Of a DNA stretch of 64,000 nucleotides, positions 1 to 8,866 are shown one piece after another. Source of the stretch: Myxococcales bacterium (lineage in GTDB: Bacteria > Myxococcota_C > UBA6777). How positions within the stretch are numbered: the stretch's first letter is position 1; every line of letters begins with the position of its first letter. The notes beneath the pieces are model-generated. The model was given only the letters and a program-made list of their open reading frames with translations, was not told where the DNA came from and searched no databases. The stretch is taken from NCBI GenBank assembly GCA_020632975.1, contig JACKEL010000002.1:62001-126000 (forward strand). Reading direction: 5' to 3'. The position numbers and the translations under genes were made by a program.

Positions 1-489
1 CGAAGAAGTCCCATAACCCGAGGAAGACGAGGAACCCGAGGGGGCAGATGTGGGAAGAGGAGGCATCCTTTTGCGGGGCTTGGCGGCGGGTCGTTCGTTG
101 CGTTTCTTGAAGATCTCGCGCAGTCCACTCACGTCATAAGCAAGCGTCCAATCTTCCCATCCATCGCTCCAGACCAAGTCATCTGCTCGAACACGACCAC
201 GCGCGGCTTGTTGTTGAAGATCGACAAAGTTTGCCAAACGAAACTGCCCACGGCCATCATCGACAACGTACTGCCCACGCGAAGCATCGCCCGTCTTGGG
301 CGACTCTCCTTTTGATTTGAAGATCTCGCGCAACCCGCTCACGTCATAAGCACTTACAGACTCTTTCCACCCCTGTGACCAGACTTTGTCGCTCGCACGA
401 ACCCGCCCTTGCTCCACCCAAGCCCGTAGGGTCATAAAGTCTGGTGCATCAAAGCTCTGTCCATCTCGCTCTATCCGATAGGATGGCAT
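1..489 (-). CDS. Tandem GYF_2-like (DUF4339-type) domain protein, 3' end outside window
   Basis: The reading frame opens at ATG 487-489, has a GAGGAG ribosome binding site about 7 bases upstream, and runs off the left edge without a stop (163 codons visible). Residues about 1-55 and 68-125 are two similar copies, each with a V-W-S-x-G-W or W-S-D-G-W core followed by Y-D-V-S-G-L-R-E-I-F. This is the pattern of GYF_2/DUF4339 modules, which usually sit at the N-terminus of membrane or signalling proteins and probably bind peptides. After the second copy the chain becomes Pro/Ser/Gly-rich, as expected for a linker to a missing C-terminal part. The function of the whole protein cannot be told from this fragment. 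Confidence 0.7.
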   Translation of the reverse strand, partial: MPSYRIERDGQSFDAPDFMTLRAWVEQGRVRASDKVWSQGWKESVSAYDVSGLREIFKSKGESPKTGDASRGQYVVDDGRGQFRLANFVDLQQQAARGRVRADDLVWSDGWEDWTLAYDVSGLREIFKKRNERPAAKPRKRMPPLPTSAPSGSSSSSGYGTSS

Positions 490-656
490 CTTACGCTCCT
501 CATATCGCAGTTCCCACAAAAGGACTCGCACTTCGTGACAAATCTCCTACAACATAACGCTACACTCCCCCGCAAGCACCCCTTTTTGTTTCTTTTTGGA
601 ACAGAAACTTCTCGATGCAAGATGTGAGATCTGCGATCCCCCCGATGAGATCGACC

Positions 657-1092
657 TCATGTATCAGCCCCAAGACGATCGATCATCCTTTTGATTTTCG
701 CGTTCTCCACCAAGGCCAAGCAGAGATCACCAACTTCTCCAAAGAGATGCAGGACCTTCGCCATCTGCGTAGTTGGCGGGATTGAGCCCGATCTCTTTCG
801 TGATGTTGTAAAACACGCCCACCAACTGTTCTCTTTCGCTCGTTTCGATGAATCCTTGGATCTCTTCATCAAGCGTATTCAGCGCCATGACCGCAGACTT
901 CATCGCTTCCAACTTCTCTGCTTCGCTCGCTTTCAGCCCGATCTGCACAAGTTCAGCGAAAAGCTCTTGAAAGATGGCTTCGGCCTTCTGACAGTTTTCT
1001 TTCGAATGGCGCTCCCAACCCACCTTGGCGCCAAACGTTGCCCAAGACTTAAACGGCAATTGGATCTTCTCTAGTTTTTCTTTCAGTCCCAT
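657..1092 (-). pseudogene. Small helical protein with probable +1 frameshift
   Basis: The start is ATG 1090-1092, with AGGAG about 8 bases upstream. The first frame gives 121 residues of Glu/Lys-rich helical protein. It ends in an unconvincing tail (…DGEGPASLWRSW) at a stop at 727-729. Near position 766 the next frame becomes protein-like: MAKVLHLFGEVGDLCLALVE and onward to a stop at 657. That second frame is not protein-like upstream of 766. A single-base shift near 766 would join them into one chain of about 133 residues. It may be a sequencing error, a real mutation, or a separate 35-codon overlapping ORF starting at 764. No family is recognised and there is no signal peptide. Confidence 0.55.
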
Positions 1093-1429
1093 ATCGGCCT
1101 CTCCTAAAGTATCTTCGCAAACAAAAGCCTCGAAACATCCGCTCCCATGGTGAAAAGCAAAGTGTCTTTTGCAAAGCACAGACACCATCCCCACAAAAGC
1201 AAAGCCCAAGCCTGTTTGCTCTTTGGTTTATCGAAGGACAACAAGACATTCTAGTATGCAGGTCGCGCAACCTCTACAGGATCGGGGCTTTTGCAGATCA
1301 ACAAACGCATCGGGACTTTTGCAGATCAGCAAACGCACCACTCTCCAGCAGAAGCGTTGGCATCCAACAAGAAGATCTGTGTAGAAAATCAATGATGGGA
1401 AGAAGGTTTCCCTTCCAAGACGCTCTGGG
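1093..1429. other. Gene-free stretch upstream of the small helical protein
   Basis: About 340 bases lie between the start of the frameshifted gene and the end of udk, both on the minus strand. Apart from the 28-base tandem duplication at 1281-1336 no gene, hairpin or convincing promoter is seen. Short ORFs here have no ribosome binding site and look random. Confidence 0.5.
1281..1336. repeat. Two-copy 28-bp tandem repeat
   Basis: The 28 bases at 1281-1308 are repeated at 1309-1336 with two mismatches. The unit contains ATCGGG, CTTTTGCAGATC and AAACGC. It lies in noncoding DNA, and only two copies are present. Confidence 0.8.
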
Positions 1430-2074
1430 TTAGATGTGCATATCTTCCCGTTCGATGCGGCGAAGACGCTCACGAAGCGTCGCCTCAAGCATCTGAATCG
1501 CGACGCGGTTTTCCCCCCCGTGTGGGATCACGACGTCGGCATAGCGCTTGGAAGGTACGACAAACGCAAGGTGCATAGGGCGCACGGTTTGTTCGTATTG
1601 GATGATGGACTGTTCAAGATCACGACCACGTTCTTTGATGTCGCGGGTCAAACGACGAATCAAACGGATATCATCGTCTGTATCGACGAAGATCTTGATA
1701 TCCATCAGTTCGCGTAAGGGTTCCATCTCCAACACCAAGATCCCTTCCAAAAGGATGATGTGTGCGGGGGGGACGTGAACGGTTTCTTCTTTGCGACGAT
1801 GTTCTTTGTACGAATAGACAGGCTTTTGAATCGGCAAGCGCTTGCGCAAGGCACGCAGATGCTCCACCAAAAGTTCTGTATCAAATGCGTCAGGATGATC
1901 GAAGTTGACGTGTTTTCGTTCTTCAAACGACAAGTGCGAAAGGTCTTTGTAGTAAGAGTCTTGATCAATCAACAAGACCTCTTCCGAACGAAAGATCTCT
2001 GCAATCTTCCGTGCGACCGTCGTTTTCCCCGATCCCGTCCCTCCAGCAATCCCAATAATCAATGCGCGACCCAT
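1430..2074 (-). CDS. udk: Uridine kinase
   Basis: The 214-residue protein is the usual length for uridine/cytidine kinase, which phosphorylates uridine and cytidine to UMP and CMP in pyrimidine salvage using ATP or GTP. The Walker A loop GGTGSGKTT is at residues 11-19. The segment DQDSYYKDL, the FDHPDAFD motif and a following RxxR lid region (…RRLTRDIKERGR…) match the family. GAGGTGA precedes the ATG. It is a single cytoplasmic gene. rlmN starts about 350 bases away on the other strand, so the shared gap probably carries promoters for both directions. Confidence 0.95.
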   Translation of the reverse strand: MGRALIIGIAGGTGSGKTTVARKIAEIFRSEEVLLIDQDSYYKDLSHLSFEERKHVNFDHPDAFDTELLVEHLRALRKRLPIQKPVYSYKEHRRKEETVHVPPAHIILLEGILVLEMEPLRELMDIKIFVDTDDDIRLIRRLTRDIKERGRDLEQSIIQYEQTVRPMHLAFVVPSKRYADVVIPHGGENRVAIQMLEATLRERLRRIEREDMHI

Positions 2075-2337
2075 AATTCACCTCAAACCGCTAAGCCCGC
2101 GTCGAAACAACAAAATCGCCATCGGGCATAGAACCTTACATTGGACGGGGCGGCAGATTGCCAAGCCAATACGACGCTGTCAAGAAGATCCTTCTCCAAG
2201 CGACCCTTTTGTCGCTTGTGCAAACCCGAGCAACACAACAAATCCCTCCCACGATCAAAACCTTCCCTCACCTCTCAGCGTCTCTCAAAAAATACAATGT
2301 GATCTCCCCTCCCCTTTCTTCTCTTGGATATCTTGCC

Positions 2338-2366
2338 TTGAAACCATAAAAAGGGAGGGCTATACT
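2338..2366 (+). promoter_or_regulatory. Sigma-70-like promoter of rlmN
   Basis: TTGAAA at 2338-2343 and TATACT at 2361-2366 are separated by 17 bases, close to the vegetative consensus. The predicted transcript start near 2373 lies about 50 bases before the rlmN ATG. Confidence 0.55.
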
Positions 2367-2376
2367 TCCGTCCTCT

Positions 2377-2394
2377 GAAAGATATTTATCTTTC
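2377..2394 (+). promoter_or_regulatory. Perfect palindrome in the rlmN leader
   Basis: GAAAGATA and its exact reverse complement TATCTTTC flank a central TT. The 18 bases begin a few nucleotides after the predicted transcription start, so they could be an operator or a leader hairpin. No regulator is recognised. Confidence 0.4.
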
Positions 2395-2422
2395 GCCTAT
2401 GACCCCATAAAGGACCCTACAG

Positions 2423-3580
2423 ATGTCTGCTATCCAAGAAAACACTGAGATGACCCCCAACGCCCAAACCAATGAGACTCCCAGCGTCCCTGGCGAACGC
2501 GTTGATATGCTGAACTTTACAAGAAAAGAACTCGAACAATACTTCATCCAACAAGGGGACAAAGCGTTTCGTGCACGCCAGATCTTCCGTTGGATCTATA
2601 AACAAGATGTCACCGACTTTACCGAGATGACCGACCTTTCGCGCAACATGCGTGAACATCTCCTCGAACACGCGACCATCTCTTCGCTCGATGTCGTCCG
2701 TGTGATGGACTCTGTCGATGGCACCAAAAAGATCCTGTTTCGCCTCAAAGATGGCGCCCAAGTCGAGTCTGTGGTGATCCCCATCGGCAAACGCTTGACC
2801 CTCTGCATCTCCTCGCAAGTCGGTTGTGCTTTGGGCTGTCGTTTCTGCTACACCGCCACGATGGGTCCTGGTCGAAACCTCACCATCGCCGAATACATGG
2901 GCCAGTTCCTTGGTGCACAACGCCTCCTCCCTGAAGGACAAAGCATCACAAACATCGTATTCATGGGCATGGGCGAGCCTTTGGTCAACTTCCAAAATCT
3001 CCTCGGCACCTTGGACATCCTCACAGATGAACTGGGCCCCAAACTGGGAGCGCGCCGCCTCACCGTCTCAACCGCTGGTCTTTGCCCCCAGATCCTCAAA
3101 CTTGGCGAAACCTTCCCTGTACGACTCGCGCTCTCTCTGCACGCTACGACAGACGCACAACGCGATCAGATCATGCCGATCAACCAGCGTTACAACCTCA
3201 AGACCTTGTTTGAGACCTTGCGCAACTTCCAAAAGCTCCCCTCCCAACAAAGTCTCCCTGTCACGCTTGAGTACACGCTGATCAAAGACATCAACGATAG
3301 CCCCGAAGACGCCAAGCGCTTGATCAAACTCTCACGCTCGATTCGTTCAAAGATCAACTTGATCCCCTACAACGAACACCCTGGGGCTCCTTACAAACGC
3401 CCATCGAGCGAAGCGATCGCAAACTTCTTGCGTATCCTCCAAGAGTCAGGCGTCTTGGCCACCGAACGCCAAACCCGTGGTGATGATATCCTCGCAGCTT
3501 GTGGCCAACTCGCCCTTGATGGCGAAGCCAAAAAGACTCGAATCCCCCGTCCCCGCAACGAATCCCCTTCCTCTCTCTAA
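2423..3580 (+). CDS. rlmN: Dual-specificity 23S rRNA/tRNA (adenine-C2) methyltransferase RlmN
   Basis: This radical-SAM enzyme methylates C2 of A2503 in 23S rRNA, and of A37 in some tRNAs. The 4Fe-4S ligating CX3CX2C motif is CALGCRFC at residues 135-142. GMGEPL follows, and the conserved C-terminal catalytic Cys lies in AACGQL (Cys360). The remaining tail is short and basic. The 385-residue length is normal, with a somewhat long polar N-terminus of about 25 residues. AAGGA lies upstream of ATG 2423. It is monocistronic as far as can be seen, and is followed 200 bases later by an exported protein gene on the same strand. Confidence 0.95.
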   Translation: MSAIQENTEMTPNAQTNETPSVPGERVDMLNFTRKELEQYFIQQGDKAFRARQIFRWIYKQDVTDFTEMTDLSRNMREHLLEHATISSLDVVRVMDSVDGTKKILFRLKDGAQVESVVIPIGKRLTLCISSQVGCALGCRFCYTATMGPGRNLTIAEYMGQFLGAQRLLPEGQSITNIVFMGMGEPLVNFQNLLGTLDILTDELGPKLGARRLTVSTAGLCPQILKLGETFPVRLALSLHATTDAQRDQIMPINQRYNLKTLFETLRNFQKLPSQQSLPVTLEYTLIKDINDSPEDAKRLIKLSRSIRSKINLIPYNEHPGAPYKRPSSEAIANFLRILQESGVLATERQTRGDDILAACGQLALDGEAKKTRIPRPRNESPSSL

Positions 3581-3779
3581 TCCCCACACCATCTTTCCCT
3601 ATCACACATCCCTTCAAAGGTCCCCATTCCATCAGCCTTTGCGGGCTTCTCGCGCTTTTGTCTGGCTTCTTTCTAAGAAGATCCTTGCCTCTTGCGCGTC
3701 AAATCACGAAGATAACGCAAACCCGCGAATCAATCTCCGCGCGCTCGTCCGTCGTGCGGTCTCAAACAAAGGAGCGAAG

Positions 3780-4730
3780 ATGCTACAGAGAAAGTATGTT
3801 GGGAGATGGCTCGGTCTTTTGTGCGTGCTCTTTGGCCTCGGCTGGAGTGCTCGCGCACACGCTGTTGAGCTTCAACTCCACTGGAAAAAAGGCCAAGCCT
3901 TCAAGATCTACTGGAACACAGAACAAGTCATCGATCAGGTCGCGATGGGCCAAAAAACCCAGATCCAACAAACCATTGGAACAGGCTATATCTTCCGAAC
4001 CATCGACGTAAAAGCCGGTGGTATCGCCAAAGTCGAAGTCTTGTTCAAACGCATCTACTTCAAAGTCCAAACCATCCAAGGCGTCTTTGAGTACAACTCA
4101 GCAAAGCCCCCCGAAAAGATCCCCCCTCTGGCCCAAGGCTTTGCGGCCTTGTTGGGACGTCGCTTTGTCATGGAGATCACCTCACATGGCAAGGTCGTGG
4201 GACTCGAAGGCGTCGACAAGATGCTCGAAGACGTCATGAGATCGCTCCAAGCAGGCAGCCCCCAACAACGCGCTCAACTCCAGATGCAACTCAAACAACA
4301 GTTTGGAAACGTCGCACTGCGCCAGATGATGGAACAGATGATGGCGATCTACCCAGAGCGCTCCATCAAAGTGGGAGAAAGCTGGAGCAAGACCCTTCGC
4401 ATGGGCGGAGCAGTCCCCATGGTCCTCAAACGCCGTTGGAAACTGGTCGCCTTGCGTGGCGGCTTCGCTTTCCTCCGCGTCAACGCGCAGATCCTCCCCA
4501 ACAAGCTCGGTAAACCCCTTCGTATGGGGCCGCTCTCTCTTCGCTACAATCTCGCAGGAAACCAAACGGGCACACTCTTTGTTCAATTGGAAAGTGGCTT
4601 CCCACTCCGCGGCAAAAGCAAGCAGTTCCTCAAAGGCACCATCAAAGTGTCCAGCAAGACCGCCAAGCTTCCCCCCAACATGAACTGGCCTGTAAAGATC
4701 AACACCACCGTGGACTTCCGCCCCTTCTAA
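3780..4730 (+). CDS. Exported DUF6263-like protein
   Basis: The start is ATG 3780, placed by AAAGGAG just upstream; the same frame extends further 5' but without any binding site. The 316-residue product begins with a basic N-terminus, a hydrophobic stretch (about 10-22) and an A-R-A-H-A cleavage-like site, so it is probably secreted to the periplasm or outside. The mature part is beta-rich. It has an 'E-x-T-S-H-G-K-V' strand and a closing region describing scaled 'L-x-S-G-F-P' strands, as in DUF6263 proteins of unknown function. A Gln/Met-rich helix (about 150-185) sits in the middle. It is convergent with the next gene, with 18 bases between. Confidence 0.6.
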   Translation: MLQRKYVGRWLGLLCVLFGLGWSARAHAVELQLHWKKGQAFKIYWNTEQVIDQVAMGQKTQIQQTIGTGYIFRTIDVKAGGIAKVEVLFKRIYFKVQTIQGVFEYNSAKPPEKIPPLAQGFAALLGRRFVMEITSHGKVVGLEGVDKMLEDVMRSLQAGSPQQRAQLQMQLKQQFGNVALRQMMEQMMAIYPERSIKVGESWSKTLRMGGAVPMVLKRRWKLVALRGGFAFLRVNAQILPNKLGKPLRMGPLSLRYNLAGNQTGTLFVQLESGFPLRGKSKQFLKGTIKVSSKTAKLPPNMNWPVKINTTVDFRPF

Positions 4731-4748
4731 GCACACCCACGCCGCCCC

Positions 4749-5606
4749 CTACCCCAACAAAGCCTCCAGCTTTTCCGCGACTTCGCGCGCCTGATCAAAC
4801 GAAAACACCACCCCACGGGGACTTCCGCCGATCGACTCGCGACCTCCCCAGCCATGACCCATCTGAGGAAAGACGCGCAACAAGCCGCCCTCCCCAAGCA
4901 TTTGTTCTGCAACGACCATGCTGCGACACCCGATCGTGATCGACGAAGCACGCTGGCTGTAAGACACCACAAACGGCGCTTTGCGATACCAACGATCGAA
5001 TCCCCAAACGCGGCTCTCCACCAAAAGCACCCGTTCCCCGATATGTTCGAGAAAAGACTCTTCCGCCATCTGGATGCGATGTTCTTCACGGCGTCGGATC
5101 GTCGTGCGTTGTTTGGGTTGGAGTCCTCCCAAAAGCAGACGTCGCATCTCATCAATGGCCCGAAAAAAGGAAGGTCGGTCGCGACGCAGTCGCTCAAGCT
5201 GCTGAAAATACAACAACTCTTCGCCATAAGGCATCGAAAGCAGATCCAAGGGAACAGGGTCCACATCATGCAAGTTGACAAGCTCGTAAAATGCTTGGGG
5301 GATCTGCGATGCAGGCACCAACCCAGAGAGCGCAATCACCGCCAAGACCGCGTCAGCATCGGGCGTTCCCGTCACCACAAAGCGCGGGTCCTTCTTTCTG
5401 GCCCCGTAGTGATCGCGACAAGCACGCAACGCCACACCTTCCCGCCAAGACTCTGCACCATGGTGGTCCATCGCCAAGTCCCCCAAGACAGAACCATTCC
5501 CTCCATAAGCGCACTCGACGGGCTCATACCCAAGCGCTGAAAGCGCCATCGCTTCGGAAAAATGATCTGTATACACCAAGTCAATCAAATCTTGTGCGGA
5601 CTGCAT
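4749..5606 (-). CDS. Putative DHH-like phosphoesterase
   Basis: ATG 5606 is chosen because GAAGAG precedes it; a TTG seven codons earlier is possible. The 285-residue protein contains G-D-L-A-M-D-H-H-G near residue 50, T-G-T-P-D-A-D-A near 85, and V-N-L-H-D-V-D-P near 115. These are Asp/His clusters like those of DHH/DHHA1 phosphoesterases, although the order and spacing are not classical. There is no signal peptide. The C-terminus has a Gly-rich strand (GHGWGGRESIGGSPRG) similar to the substrate-binding GGGGH-type motif of DHHA1 domains. Substrate is unknown. The 60-base gap to the upstream kinase gene suggests possible co-transcription. Confidence 0.5.
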   Translation of the reverse strand: MQSAQDLIDLVYTDHFSEAMALSALGYEPVECAYGGNGSVLGDLAMDHHGAESWREGVALRACRDHYGARKKDPRFVVTGTPDADAVLAVIALSGLVPASQIPQAFYELVNLHDVDPVPLDLLSMPYGEELLYFQQLERLRRDRPSFFRAIDEMRRLLLGGLQPKQRTTIRRREEHRIQMAEESFLEHIGERVLLVESRVWGFDRWYRKAPFVVSYSQRASSITIGCRSMVVAEQMLGEGGLLRVFPQMGHGWGGRESIGGSPRGVVFSFDQAREVAEKLEALLG

Positions 5607-5666
5607 AGGCTCTTCTTTTGGTTGCAAGAAAGAAAGGGATCTCCAAGAGGCTAGAGCCTCCGAAGA

Positions 5667-7784
5667 TTACGAAGGCGTGCTGAGATCGGGGATATCCATC
5701 GCACAGCGAAAACCAAGCGACGAGCCCGGAAGTTCGGGAGGACGAAAGCCACGTGTCACAACGTAGATCGTCCCAGGCCGATCACTGTGCGATCCACCAC
5801 GAACGATACGATATTGCCCATGAGCAGGGCCTCTTGGATTCTTCGAAGGGATATGTCGATAAGCATCAGCAGCATACCAATCCGCCACCCACTCCCACAC
5901 ATTCCCCAACAGATCGGCCACCCCATAAGGGCTTTGACCTTGTGGACACTGATACACGGGCGTTGTGGAAGGACGACCAAAGTTCGCACGGCCATCCTGC
6001 CAAGTATCGCCCCAAGGAAACAGACGTTGATCAGTATGACGACAAGCTTTTTCCCACTCAGCCTCGGTAGGAAGGCGTTTTCCAGCCCACTGACAGTACA
6101 CCAATGCATCCTCATAACGAATGTTGGTGATCGGGTGAGAAGCCTGTTCAGGCGGATAATACAAGCCATTGTGCTTGCGAGGTTCCCACCAATGGGTGGG
6201 TGGAGGGTAGCCTGTCTCGCTGATAAACCGTTGATACAGCTCGTTTGTGACGGGGTAACGGTCCACATAGTAATCGTTGAGATACAACTCTCGCAGCGGA
6301 CGAGCATCAGGATCGAGCTTGCCGTGCCCCATCCAAAAAGAACCCGCGCGGATCAGGATCATCTCAGCGCCATCACGCGTCAGGATCCTTGAAGGAGCCG
6401 CTGCATGGGTAGGACGTGCGGGCGGAGAGGAAAGAAACAATGGCGCCTTGGGAGAAGGCTGCGGAGAACGTGAAAGCGGAGCAGCCCCTTGCGGTGCGTT
6501 TCCTTCTGTCGTGGGATAAGCGCGGCTTGGACTTGGTGCAGGACGTTGCTGTGGATACCCTGGACGCGCAGAAGGATACGAACCAGAGCCCGAAGACACC
6601 GCAGGATGCGCAGGATGTCCAGGGCCGATGCCTGCGGCTTGAGGAGGCACCACGCTGCGTTCTGGACGCTTGCGATGCTCTGTAGGCAACGCCCCATGGG
6701 ATTTTGCAGTGAGTTGTGGAGAAACGGTGGGTTTGGAGCGCGCTTGTGCGGGCGGCACCATCACAGCGGGCATCTCTTGCAAGGTCGGTCGATCCTCGCT
6801 ATCCCAAGGCAGGCCATCTTGGTAACCCATATTTTCCGCAATCAAACCCAAGGCGTCTCGAAAAGACTCTGCGGTCTGAAAGCGGTCCTCTGGGCGTTTG
6901 GCCATCGCCTTTTGGATGATATTCACCATCTCAGGCGGGATCTCTGAGCGATACATCCGTGGATCAGGCGGTGGTGTCTCGACATGCCCCTTGCGAACAG
7001 CGTAATCATCTCCCTCGAAAGGCAGGCGCCCTGTAAGCACTTCAAAAAGACTGACGCCGACGGCATACAAATCCGCACGCGGCTCCGCTTCGGCACCTTG
7101 GACTTGCTCGGGCGCCATATAAAAGACCGTCCCGACGGGCACGCCCGCTTTGGTAAGACGATTCCCCCCAGCAATTCGAGCGATCCCAAAGTCCGTGAGT
7201 TTCACGCGCCCATCTTGCATCACCAAGATATTCGCAGGCTTGATATCGCGATGGACCACGCCATAACGATGCGCATACGCCAAGCCATCGAGCGTTTGGT
7301 AAAACACGGACACCGTAAAAGACAAATCTAGGCCACGCGTTCCTCGAAACATACTGTCGAGATCTTGGCCATCAATGAACTGCATGACCAAGAAGAACTG
7401 GCCATTTTCTTCCAAAAACGTGTAGAGCGGGATCAGGTTGGGATGATCAAAAGCGGCGAGCGTACGGGCTTCTTGGATGAAGCGTTGACGAAGCCCAGGA
7501 TCTTCTGCGAGGTGAGGGGAAAGTGTCTTGATAGCGACCACTTGGCCCGTCAGATCGTGGACAGCCTTGACCACATGGCCCATCCCCCCTTGGCCAATAA
7601 CGCGCTCAACAACGTAATGTCGACCGATGCGACGAGGTGTTTCGAGCGCACCACTTGAGCCCGAAGACGCTGTTCGAGAGGCGACAGGCGCAGCAGGCGC
7701 AGGGACTCCCCCCGCAGCAGGAGCATGTGCAGCACGAAGGGTCTGCTCATCTCGTGGCCAATCGCGATTGCGTCGCTGACTCAT
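5667..7784 (-). CDS. Ser/Thr protein kinase fused to formylglycine-enzyme-like domain
   Basis: The 705-residue protein begins with about 55 Ala/Pro/Ser-rich residues. A Hanks-type kinase domain follows at about 57-320: GQGGMG loop, Lys86, HRD at 179-180 with IKPAN, and DFG at 198-200. A Pro/Ser-rich linker covers about 340-465. The C-terminus (about 470-700) is a formylglycine-generating-enzyme/SUMF-type domain with YPVTNELYQRF, LPTEAEWEKACR, FPWGD, LLGNVWEW and RIVRGGS. No membrane segment is seen, so it should be a cytoplasmic signalling protein. In such fusions the SUMF-like part is usually considered a ligand- or substrate-binding fold rather than an oxidase. AGAGGA lies upstream of ATG 7784. 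Confidence 0.9.
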   Translation of the reverse strand: MSQRRNRDWPRDEQTLRAAHAPAAGGVPAPAAPVASRTASSGSSGALETPRRIGRHYVVERVIGQGGMGHVVKAVHDLTGQVVAIKTLSPHLAEDPGLRQRFIQEARTLAAFDHPNLIPLYTFLEENGQFFLVMQFIDGQDLDSMFRGTRGLDLSFTVSVFYQTLDGLAYAHRYGVVHRDIKPANILVMQDGRVKLTDFGIARIAGGNRLTKAGVPVGTVFYMAPEQVQGAEAEPRADLYAVGVSLFEVLTGRLPFEGDDYAVRKGHVETPPPDPRMYRSEIPPEMVNIIQKAMAKRPEDRFQTAESFRDALGLIAENMGYQDGLPWDSEDRPTLQEMPAVMVPPAQARSKPTVSPQLTAKSHGALPTEHRKRPERSVVPPQAAGIGPGHPAHPAVSSGSGSYPSARPGYPQQRPAPSPSRAYPTTEGNAPQGAAPLSRSPQPSPKAPLFLSSPPARPTHAAAPSRILTRDGAEMILIRAGSFWMGHGKLDPDARPLRELYLNDYYVDRYPVTNELYQRFISETGYPPPTHWWEPRKHNGLYYPPEQASHPITNIRYEDALVYCQWAGKRLPTEAEWEKACRHTDQRLFPWGDTWQDGRANFGRPSTTPVYQCPQGQSPYGVADLLGNVWEWVADWYAADAYRHIPSKNPRGPAHGQYRIVRGGSHSDRPGTIYVVTRGFRPPELPGSSLGFRCAMDIPDLSTPS

Positions 7785-7902
7785 TCGTTGGATTCCTCTG
7801 CCAACCTTTTAAACATCCGGACTTACACAAACTCTCACTCTTTACGGCACCCTTGGACAATCAACATCTCCAAAAGTACCATCTCTTGAACCTTCCTCGG
7901 GT

Positions 7903-8472
7903 TCAGGGAGCGTTTTTGACGATCTCTTTCAAACGCGCCAAGATCCGAGGAGAGTCCCACTCCAAAGCACCTATCCACTTGGCACGTAAGCGTCCTTGCG
8001 GATCGATCAAGTAGGTCTCGGGGAACTTTTTCGTTCCATACCGCAAAGCGACACCACCAGCCGGATCGCGAACCACCCACATCGTGGGCGTTGTACCTCG
8101 GAAAAAGGCGTGCTTGCGAAAGAAAGTATGAACCAAGGACCAGTTCTCATCGACCGAAGCCGCGACCAAAGCGATCGGTAGGCCCTGTGCCTTCATGGTG
8201 CGTGCTAAACGCTCCAAAGATGGCATCTCTCGACGGCAAGGTTCACACCACGTTGCCCAAAAGTTGACCATTAACCAACGGCCCTTCAAGGCCTCCACGC
8301 GAAAACGTTGGCCTTGCTCATTTTTGAAACGCAGATCCGGCACTTGGCGCCCCACCCGTGCGGGGCCTCGCTCTTTTTGGACCTGCGCTTGCGCGTACAA
8401 ACGCTGCATCCAAAGCCCGCTCATCAAAACTGCACACAACAAGTACACCACACGCACCTGCGCCGAAGGCAT
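7903..8472 (-). CDS. TlpA/ResA-like periplasmic thioredoxin
   Basis: The 189-residue protein has an N-terminal hydrophobic signal or anchor (about 7-27) and a thioredoxin fold. The redox-active WCEPC motif has Cys76 and Cys79, preceded by MVNFWAT. It carries the TlpA-type cis-Pro strand (K-F-P-E-T-Y-L-I-D). Proteins of this group reduce disulfides in the periplasm, often for cytochrome c maturation. No cytochrome maturation genes are next to it here, so the client is unknown. It lies between kinase 1 and the rhomboid-like gene, all on the minus strand but separated by gaps of more than 100 bases. Confidence 0.88.
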   Translation of the reverse strand: MPSAQVRVVYLLCAVLMSGLWMQRLYAQAQVQKERGPARVGRQVPDLRFKNEQGQRFRVEALKGRWLMVNFWATWCEPCRREMPSLERLARTMKAQGLPIALVAASVDENWSLVHTFFRKHAFFRGTTPTMWVVRDPAGGVALRYGTKKFPETYLIDPQGRLRAKWIGALEWDSPRILARLKEIVKNAP

Positions 8473-8866
8473 CCAGACTCTCCTCTATCTCTCACAGAGA
8501 ACCAACGCAAAGATCGCAAGAAATGGGGCAAGGGCACAAGAGACGCCCGCACACTCAAAAACGCGATACAACAACTCTCGATCTTCGCAGTCAAGCATGG
8601 ATCAAGCATCGCGTCAATACAAGAACCCCCCCCATACAGGGCTATCACATCAAAAAGCTTGACTTCTTTGGATGCATTCTTGCCCTCCCCATGCGCAGGC
8701 CAAATCCATCTCCCCTGCTCGTCACGGGCGCCCCTCCGTGGGCGCCTCTCTTGCCCTTCTCATGCGCAGGGCACATCCAATCGATCCCCATCGCCACAGG
8801 CGCCCCTCCATGGGCGCCTCTCTTGCCCTCCCCTTGTGCAGACCAAGCTCCAAAGAGAAAAAACCG
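8473..8866. other. Intergenic stretch with tandem hairpin repeats
   Basis: About 390 bases lie between the start of the thioredoxin gene and the end of the rhomboid-like gene. The right half consists of the tandem repeat at 8679-8843. The left half shows no gene with a ribosome binding site, and it presumably carries the thioredoxin promoter on the minus strand. Confidence 0.5.
8679..8843. repeat. 71-72 bp tandem repeat carrying GC-rich hairpins
   Basis: The phrase CTTGCCCT…GTGCAG or ATGCGCAG recurs at about 8679, 8750 and 8822, giving two full units and the start of a third. Each full unit contains a perfect 7-bp inverted repeat, GGCGCCC and GGGCGCC, around a 6-base loop (8727-8746 and 8799-8818). 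Similar hairpins with a 6-base loop occur near 30.8-31.0 kb and 49.0 kb. Confidence 0.8.

Larger units (their letters stand above)
2075..2422. other. Divergent intergenic region between udk and rlmN
   Basis: This stretch separates the divergent udk and rlmN starts. It holds a good sigma-70-like promoter and a perfect palindrome toward rlmN, listed separately. No promoter toward udk is obvious and no small gene is supported. Confidence 0.5.
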
